The translations under genes were made by a program, and so were the position numbers. A stretch of 18,147 bases of DNA from Clostridiales bacterium. Lineage in GTDB: Bacteria > Bacillota > Clostridia > Oscillospirales > Oscillospiraceae. This document shows positions 13,312-18,147 of the stretch, in pieces. Each line of letters begins with the position of its first letter. The stretch's first letter is position 1. The notes beneath the pieces were generated by a model, which searched no databases, was not told the origin of the DNA, and saw nothing but the letters and a program-made list of their open reading frames with translations. The DNA lies in contig SFIL01000033.1 in assembly GCA_004556205.1 (NCBI GenBank), positions 1 through 18,147 of the forward strand, in the 5' to 3' direction.

Positions 13312-14394
13312 TCAATGCTTTGCGGCTTCTTCCGCAACGATTTTTTGCATCTCGTCCCACTTTTCCTCCATATCCGCCACAAGCTTGAGCTGTGTACGGG
13401 CGCGGACAAGATTGTGTTCCGGGTAATCGGTCTTAAAATAAAGATCACCGTCTAAATAGTCGGTCAGAAAGCGCACCGCAAGCTCCAGTGTGATGATCTT
13501 CGCGCCGAGCGGAAGCAGCTCCGTCTCCTTCTCGGTCAGGCTGCGGCAGGCGGTCAGATAGCCCTCCGTATAGACGCGGAAACGATTGAGATCCATGCAC
13601 ATCTTGCTCAGATCCGGCTCGTCCTCTGCGGCAGTCGCCGCGCCGAAGCGGATGGAATCGCCGAAGTCATACAGCGATGAACCGGGCATGACCGTGTCGA
13701 GATCGAGCACGCACATTGCCTTGCGCGTCTCGCGGTTGAGCAGGACATTGTTGAGCTTGGTGTCGTTGTGCGTCACGCGCAAGGGCAGCTCATTCGTTTC
13801 GAGCAGGCGGCAAATCGTCCCTGCCTCGTCCTCACGCGCCATGATAAAGTCGATCTCCGCTTGCACACTCGAGGCTCTGCCCGCAGCGTCCCGCGCCAGC
13901 GCTTCCTTAAACAAGCGATAGCGGTTAATGGTATTATGAAACAGCGGAATGGTTTCATGCAGGGTATCGGCAGGAAAATCGCGCAGCAATTCTTGGAAAC
14001 GGCCGAACGCGATTGCGCTCTCGTAAAAATCACGATCCGTCTCAGGTGCTTCAAGGCAGATGCCGTCGGCAAATTCGTAACAGCGCCAAAATTCGCCCGC
14101 CTCGTCTACGTAGTAGTACTCGCCTGTATCGGTAGTGATGAAGTTCAGAATCTCCGTGGGATCGGTCACGCGGTCGCGGAGATACTGCGTCACTGCGCCG
14201 ACATTCTCCATGACCGCCTTCGGGTCAGTGAACACATATTTATTGATACGCTGTAAAATGTAAGTCTTTCCTGTCTCGGTTTTGACCTGATAGGTACTGT
14301 TAATATGTCCGGAGCCGAATTCCCTACAGCTTACGCAGACTCCTTCAGTTTGAAAATGTGTGATTGCAGCATCAGGACGCAAGGTTTTCTTCAC
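13312..14394 (-). CDS. nahK: NahK-like N-acetylhexosamine 1-kinase (APH-fold phosphotransferase)
   Basis: The product is 360 residues, the same size class as bifidobacterial NahK (about 359). Motifs of the aminoglycoside-phosphotransferase/choline-kinase fold are in order: FGSGHINSTYQVKTETGKTY (26-45) as nucleotide loop, the Brenner-type THNDTKLNNVLLN (208-220) with catalytic Asp211 and Asn216, VLDLDTVMPGS (229-239) with metal-binding Asp231, and YDFGDSIRFGA (242-252). NahK phosphorylates GlcNAc/GalNAc at C1 in the lacto-N-biose/mucin-sugar pathway. The start is GTG (14392-14394). A stop lies two codons upstream, so no earlier start is possible; AGAGG stands 11 bases before it. It heads the nahK-ROK-nagA operon. 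A homoserine kinase-like or other small-molecule kinase remains possible. Confidence 0.82.
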   Translation of the reverse strand: MKKTLRPDAAITHFQTEGVCVSCREFGSGHINSTYQVKTETGKTYILQRINKYVFTDPKAVMENVGAVTQYLRDRVTDPTEILNFITTDTGEYYYVDEAGEFWRCYEFADGICLEAPETDRDFYESAIAFGRFQELLRDFPADTLHETIPLFHNTINRYRLFKEALARDAAGRASSVQAEIDFIMAREDEAGTICRLLETNELPLRVTHNDTKLNNVLLNRETRKAMCVLDLDTVMPGSSLYDFGDSIRFGAATAAEDEPDLSKMCMDLNRFRVYTEGYLTACRSLTEKETELLPLGAKIITLELAVRFLTDYLDGDLYFKTDYPEHNLVRARTQLKLVADMEEKWDEMQKIVAEEAAKH

Positions 14395-14471
14395 GCGGGA
14401 TCATCCTCTCGTTTATTTCATCCTATGCGCAGGCCGCTCTTCGGTGCGCTGCTTCGATGATAAGGTATTTT

Positions 14472-14500
14472 ACTATACCACGGATTTACCAAAAAATCAA
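14472..14500 (-). promoter_or_regulatory. Promoter of the nahK-ROK-nagA operon
   Basis: On the minus strand, TTGATT (14495-14500) and TATAGT (14472-14477) have a 17-base spacer, and TGG before the -10 box gives an extended -10. The predicted leader is about 70 bases. I see no clear operator or riboswitch in it. Confidence 0.8.
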
Positions 14501-14530
14501 GCAAATAATACATTTTCTATGATTTTCATA

Positions 14531-14572
14531 CAAAAAAGGGCAGGCGTCCGTGTCCTTCTGGCGGTCGCCTGC
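14531..14572 (-). terminator. Terminator of the MATE-ABC transcript
   Basis: GCAGGCG-T-CCG (14540-14550) pairs with CGG-T-CGCCTGC (14562-14572) around an 11-base loop, with one T-T mismatch. On the minus strand it is followed by CCCTTTTTTG. It lies about 230 bases beyond the ABC stop, on the far side of the repeat element, and just upstream of the nahK promoter. Confidence 0.8.
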
Positions 14573-14590
14573 TTCATAATCCTTTTTCTC

Positions 14591-14815
14591 CTAAGGGAAC
14601 TCTGATACTGATTCTTGATTAAAAAACTTAAGGAAGCTCTGAATAAATCCGCAAGAGCGGTCAGCGAGGGATTTTGTTCCAAATTGAGGTTTGAGAATCG
14701 CAGGAATACTTTGTGTATTTCAAGATTTTCAGAGGTTCCCAAGTTTTTTGAACTGAAGAATTGCGGCAAAAAATCCGCCGCCCGCCGCAGTCTATTTCAT
14801 CAGCAGTTACCTAAG
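14591..14815. repeat. Nested palindromic element at the 3' end of the ABC gene
   Basis: This fills most of the 405-base gap between the ABC and nahK genes. The outer left end CTAAGGGAACTCTGAT (14591-14606) is an imperfect inverted repeat of the outer right end ATCAGCAGTTACCTAAG (14799-14815). Inner arms also pair: ATTCTTGATTAAAAAACTT (14611-14629) against AAGTTTTTTGAACTGAAGAAT (14741-14761). A separate element with ends AGGAAGCTCTGAAT and TTTTCAGAGGTTCCC lies at the centre. Bases 14784-14811 match copy A (3337-3364) at 23 of 28 positions. No gene is seen in it. Confidence 0.65.
14631..14740. repeat. Inner palindromic element, copy B
   Basis: The left end AGGAAGCTCTGAATAAATCC and the right end TTTTCAGAGGTTCCC are inverted repeats over about 13 bases. 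The left end matches copy A at 3309-3330 with one difference in AAT(A/C)AATCCGC. The 110-base body, AT-richer than neighbouring genes, codes for nothing I can support. It looks like a non-autonomous transposable element; no transposase is in the window. Confidence 0.6.
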
Positions 14816-16551
14816 TCTTGCGTTCTGCGCAGGTCGGCATAGACGCCGCCGCGCTGCATCAGCTCGTCATGCGTCCCCTGCTCGCAGAGCTTCCCGTCGG
14901 CAATAACGAGAATGCGCGAGGCACTGCGGATGGTGGACAGGCGGTGGGCAATGATGAGCGTCGTGCGTCCGACCGCCAACGCGTCAAGGGCAGACTGAAT
15001 CTTCGCCTCGGTCACACTGTCAAGGGCGCTCGTTGCCTCATCCAAGATCAGAATCGGCGGATTCTTCAGGAAAATGCGCGCAATCGAAACACGCTGCTTC
15101 TGCCCGCCCGAAAGGAGCGTCCCGCGTTCGCCGACATAGGTATCAAAGCCGTCGGGCATCGCCATAATGTCATCATAGATTTCTGCCCGCTTTGCCGCCT
15201 CCGCGACCTCCTGTATCGTCGCGTCGGGTCTGCCGTAGCGGATGTTATTGCCGATGGTGTCGGCAAAGAGGAAGACGTCCTGCTGCACGACGCCGATCGC
15301 CTGATGCAGAGATTTCTGCGTCACGGTGCGGACATCCAAGCCGTCGATCGTAATCGCACCGCTTGTAACATCGTAAAAGCGCGGGATCAGGCGGCACAGC
15401 GTGCTCTTGCCACCGCCCGAAGGTCCGACGATGGCGACCGTCTCGCCGGCATGGACGCGCAGGCTGACGTCCTCCAGCACATCCAAATCGTCTTCATAGG
15501 CAAAGGAGACATTCTTGACCTCAATCTCGCCGCGGACGTTTTTCAGCTCCTTTGCGTCGGGCGCGTCCTTGAGCGAAGGCTCGGTGCGCATCAGCTCGGC
15601 AAAACGGCTCAGACCGGCGAAGCCGTTGGCGAACATCTCGGCAAAGTTGATGAGCTTTCGGACGGGGCTGATAAAGGTGGAAATATACAGGCTGAAGGTC
15701 AGCAGGTCGATCATCTCGATGCTGTCCTGCATGAGAAGCGCGCCGCCCACAGCAATGACCGCCACAGACAGCAGCGACATGAAGAATTCGAGCGAGCCTG
15801 AGAAAATGCCCATTTCACGGTGGAATTCCCGCTTGGACACCTTGAAGCGCTCGTTCGCCTCGTTAAACTTGCCGAATTCGACCGTTTCGTTGGCAAACGC
15901 CTTCGCCGTGCGGATGCCCGAGAGAGAGGACTCGATTTCGGCGTTGATCGCGGCAGTCCTGCTCTTGACTCCCTTTGACACGGCGCTCATCTTGCGGCGG
16001 CGCGAGATGACGACGACGAGCAAAATCGGCAAAATGATGCACACGACCAGTGCCAGCCGCCATTCGATTGAAAACATCACGACCAGCGCTCCGACGATCG
16101 TCAGCACGGAGATAACCAAATCCTCCGGCCCGTGGTGGGCAAGCTCGGTAATTTCAAACAGATCGCTCGTCAGGCGGCTCATGAGCTGTCCTGTGCGGTT
16201 ATGATCGTAAAACTCATAGCCAAGCGTCTGCATATGGGAAAACAAATCGCGGCGAATATCCGCCTCGACGCGGATGCCAAAGGTGTGCCCCCAATAGCAG
16301 ATAATGTAATACAGCACCGCGCGTACAAAATAGGCGATCGCCATCACGCCCATCACGATGAAGAAGGTGCGGTATGCCGCCTGCGGCAGCAGCTCATTCA
16401 TCGCTGTGCGCGAGACGAGCGGGAACGCCAAATCGACCGCAGCGACCAAGATCGCGCAGAACATATCCATCGCAAAGAGCTTGCGATGCGGCTTGAAGTA
16501 AGAGAGGAAAATGCGGAGCAAGCCGTGCTCCTGATAAAATTTCGTGTTCAT
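14800..16551 (-). CDS. ABC-type exporter, fused permease and ATPase
   Basis: The product is 583 residues: a six-helix type-1 exporter domain (about 1-320) then a nucleotide-binding domain (about 340-583). Visible ATPase motifs are Walker A GPSGGGKST (376-384), Q-loop VVQQDVF (421-427), signature LSGGQKQR (480-487), Walker B LILDEATSALD (501-511) and switch His536 in IIAHRLST. This is the MsbA/LmrA-like class; it works as a dimer, and a homodimer is likely as no second half-transporter is nearby. Substrate (lipid, peptide or drug) unknown. I chose the ATG at 16551, which overlaps the MATE stop (ATGA) with AAAGGA upstream; a longer reading to 16719 would run far into the MATE gene. Its last four codons and stop lie within a repeat element. 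Confidence 0.93.
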   Translation of the reverse strand: MNTKFYQEHGLLRIFLSYFKPHRKLFAMDMFCAILVAAVDLAFPLVSRTAMNELLPQAAYRTFFIVMGVMAIAYFVRAVLYYIICYWGHTFGIRVEADIRRDLFSHMQTLGYEFYDHNRTGQLMSRLTSDLFEITELAHHGPEDLVISVLTIVGALVVMFSIEWRLALVVCIILPILLVVVISRRRKMSAVSKGVKSRTAAINAEIESSLSGIRTAKAFANETVEFGKFNEANERFKVSKREFHREMGIFSGSLEFFMSLLSVAVIAVGGALLMQDSIEMIDLLTFSLYISTFISPVRKLINFAEMFANGFAGLSRFAELMRTEPSLKDAPDAKELKNVRGEIEVKNVSFAYEDDLDVLEDVSLRVHAGETVAIVGPSGGGKSTLCRLIPRFYDVTSGAITIDGLDVRTVTQKSLHQAIGVVQQDVFLFADTIGNNIRYGRPDATIQEVAEAAKRAEIYDDIMAMPDGFDTYVGERGTLLSGGQKQRVSIARIFLKNPPILILDEATSALDSVTEAKIQSALDALAVGRTTLIIAHRLSTIRSASRILVIADGKLCEQGTHDELMQRGGVYADLRRTQDLGNC

Positions 16552-17954
16552 TTTGCGCCGTCCTTTACGATATTGTGGATCCAAACGCCCTTCTTGATGA
16601 GGATCAATCCGACCACGCATTTGCCGAGATCGGCAAGCTGACAGACAAGATAAAGCGGCAGGATGGAAAGCCCGGCAACGCGCTGTAAAACAAATGCCAG
16701 CGGCACGGTAACACACCAAACGTACACGCTGTCAAACAGGAAGGTGATAAAGGTCTTGCCGCCCGAGCGCATGGTAAAATAGGTCGCATTTGCAAGGCTG
16801 TTGATGGGCATCGTCAGCGCAATGATCAAAATGAACTTCGAAGCAAGCGCCCGCACGTCCTCCGGCTGCGCGGTGTAGATGTTTGGAATGTAAGGCGAGA
16901 GCAGCGCCATCACCCCGCCGATAACAAAGCAGATCGCTACGGAAAAGACAATCAGCTTTCGGTCGGTGTCCACGGCTTCTTCGAGCTTGTTCGCACCGAG
17001 GAGCTGTCCGACGATAATGCCGACGGCGTTGCCCATCGCCAAAAACGCGACATTGAACACGTTGCCCACAGTAGAGGCAATCGTATTGGCGGGTACGACG
17101 ATCAGTCCGCACAGGCTGTAGCACATACCGAGCATTGCCATACCGCCTGCCCACAGCGTCTCGTTTACCATCAGAGGGATGGTCTTGCGCGTAATGCTGC
17201 CCGCAAGCCGCCCGGGGATGCGCATGGAGCGGTAAGCGCCGACAATAAAGCGGCACCTTTCACTGTGCCGATGTGTCCAAAGCATCACGATGCCCGCCTC
17301 GACAAATCGGGCAATCACCGTCGCAATTGCCGCACCGGCGGAGCCGAGGCGTGGGAAACCGAGGTAGCCGAAAATAAGCAGTGCGTTAAAGCAGAGGTTG
17401 ACGAGCACCGAGATGATCCCCGCAACCATCGGAACAATTGTCTGTCCCGTCTCGCGGAGCGTGCCGGAATAGCATTGTGACAGGATAAAGGGCAGGAAGC
17501 CGATCAGCATGATCGTTAAATATTCCTTTGCATAGTGCAGCGTGTCCGCCCGTTCCTGCGGCGTGCCCTCACCCTTGAGATACAGGGAGATAAGATTTTC
17601 CCCGAACAGCAGGAAAATGCCTGCGCCTATGACCGTCAGCGCGGCGCAGATGAGCAGCTTGAAACGAAACGCGTTCCGCACGCCGTCATGATCGCCGTTG
17701 CCGTAAAACTGCGCTCCGAAGATGCCCGCGCCCGATACCGCGCCGAAAATCGCCAGATTGAACACAAAAATAAGTTGATTGGCAACACCGACGCCGCCCA
17801 TCTGCGTCTGTCCGATACCGCCGACCATGATGTTGTCAAGCAGGGCAACAAACTGTGTGATACCGTTTTGTATCATGATCGGCACCGCAACCGCCAGCAC
17901 CATGCGATAAAACGCGCGGTCGCCGATGTATTTTCTCCGTAAGCTTGAAATCAT
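16548..17954 (-). CDS. MATE-family efflux transporter
   Basis: The product is 468 residues, the normal MATE length, with about twelve hydrophobic segments in two halves. The first half has the typical VPIMIQNGITQFVALLDNIMVGGIG (about 24-48); the second half mirrors it around the segment NETLWAGGMAMLGMCYSLCG. Family proteins export cationic drugs or other metabolites in exchange for Na+ or H+ at the cytoplasmic membrane. Substrate unknown. I chose ATG at 17954 because TTGGAGG lies 6 bases before it; a TTG four codons upstream is formally in frame but is part of the ribosome binding site. It is first in an operon with the ABC exporter (ATGA overlap), from a promoter at 17991-18019. Confidence 0.93.
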   Translation of the reverse strand: MISSLRRKYIGDRAFYRMVLAVAVPIMIQNGITQFVALLDNIMVGGIGQTQMGGVGVANQLIFVFNLAIFGAVSGAGIFGAQFYGNGDHDGVRNAFRFKLLICAALTVIGAGIFLLFGENLISLYLKGEGTPQERADTLHYAKEYLTIMLIGFLPFILSQCYSGTLRETGQTIVPMVAGIISVLVNLCFNALLIFGYLGFPRLGSAGAAIATVIARFVEAGIVMLWTHRHSERCRFIVGAYRSMRIPGRLAGSITRKTIPLMVNETLWAGGMAMLGMCYSLCGLIVVPANTIASTVGNVFNVAFLAMGNAVGIIVGQLLGANKLEEAVDTDRKLIVFSVAICFVIGGVMALLSPYIPNIYTAQPEDVRALASKFILIIALTMPINSLANATYFTMRSGGKTFITFLFDSVYVWCVTVPLAFVLQRVAGLSILPLYLVCQLADLGKCVVGLILIKKGVWIHNIVKDGAK

Positions 17955-17990
17955 AAGAACCTCCAAAATCGTGTTGAAAGCCGTCTGAAT

Positions 17991-18019
17991 ATTATATCAG
18001 AAATTCCGATTTTTTGCAA
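17991..18019 (-). promoter_or_regulatory. Promoter of the MATE-ABC operon
   Basis: On the minus strand, TTGCAA (18014-18019) and consensus TATAAT (17991-17996) are spaced by 17 bases, 36 bases before the MATE start codon. Confidence 0.85.
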
Positions 18020-18067
18020 CCACCAATTTCCCACACAATCGCGCACAATGTAGGTATACAATTGATG

Positions 18068-18146
18068 TGAGACCAAAAGGATAGACAAAGGCGATTGAGT
18101 TCATTAGAATAAAGCTACCATACCTCAAGACTAATGAAAGGTCTCA
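18068..18146. repeat. Unidentified AT-rich nested inverted repeat at the window edge
   Basis: TGAGACC (18068-18074) is an exact inverted match to GGTCTCA (18140-18146). Inside it TTCATTAG (18100-18107) matches CTAATGAA (18131-18138). TTGAG (18095-18099) could also pair with CTCAA (18124-18128), which would cross the inner stem. The stretch has a lower GC content than the neighbouring genes and contains no supported gene. It could be a structured RNA, the start of a mobile element or a 5' leader of a gene beyond the window. Confidence 0.45.
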
Positions 18147-18147
18147 A

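Noticed and set aside
13302..13448. N-terminal extension of the ROK reading frame to 13448.
   Set aside because: It overlaps the nahK 3' end in another frame. The ATG at 13301 has a strong GAGGAG site just after the nahK stop.
14400..14471. Possible riboswitch in the nahK leader.
   Set aside because: The leader is only about 70 bases and shows no conserved riboswitch core that I recognise.
16552..16719. N-terminal extension of the ABC reading frame to 16719.
   Set aside because: It lies inside the MATE gene and has a Cys/Arg-rich composition. The ATGA overlap start at 16551 is far better.
18034..18062. Possible plus-strand promoter with TACAAT at 18057-18062.
   Set aside because: No acceptable -35 box at 16-18 bases, and no downstream gene is visible in the window.

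Overview
The window reads as a chromosomal segment of a moderately GC-rich, low-repeat Bacillota genome. A gut Clostridia of the Oscillospirales/Ruminococcaceae type is my best guess. That is inferred from gene families (gdhA, YfhO-type protein, NahK-like kinase, MATE+ABC pair), strong AGGAGG-like ribosome binding sites and TTGACA-17-TATAAT promoters. No rRNA, tRNA, CRISPR or phage genes are visible. There are twelve complete protein genes and one gene cut by the left edge.

Layout, left to right. (1) The 3' part of gdhA (+), followed by two identical hairpins that flank a short ATTGC/GCAAT interspersed repeat. (2) A divergent pair: a LysR-type regulator (-) and an iron-containing alcohol dehydrogenase (+), with an operator-like direct repeat in the shared promoter region. 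(3) A compact amidohydrolase (-) that converges on the dehydrogenase. (4) A pyridoxamine kinase overlapping a 997-residue YfhO-family membrane protein (+). (5) A diacylglycerol-kinase-family lipid kinase (-), divergent from a 5-formyltetrahydrofolate cyclo-ligase that overlaps a composite HicB-like/DinB-like protein (+). (6) An amino-sugar operon on the minus strand in the order nahK-like kinase, ROK-family protein, nagA. (7) A MATE exporter overlapping a full-transporter-type ABC half-exporter (-).

How the genes work together. The nahK-ROK-nagA set looks like salvage of N-acetylhexosamines: phosphorylation at C1 and perhaps C6, then deacetylation of GlcNAc-6-phosphate. LysR plus the dehydrogenase looks like a locally controlled redox module. 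MATE plus ABC, joined by an ATGA overlap, looks like a translationally coupled efflux pair. Most convergent gene pairs share strong bidirectional terminators.

The most interesting non-coding signal is a family of small palindromic elements with ends like CTAAGGAAGCTCTGA / TCAGAGGTTCCC. One copy sits exactly on the stop codon of the alcohol dehydrogenase. A nested, larger one (14591-14815) sits at the 3' end of the ABC gene and appears to supply its last codons and stop. The right edge of the window also carries an AT-rich nested inverted repeat that I cannot identify. I do not see a clearly novel defence or biosynthetic system. The best leads are the element family, the unusual ROK protein, and the HicB-like/DinB-like composite.
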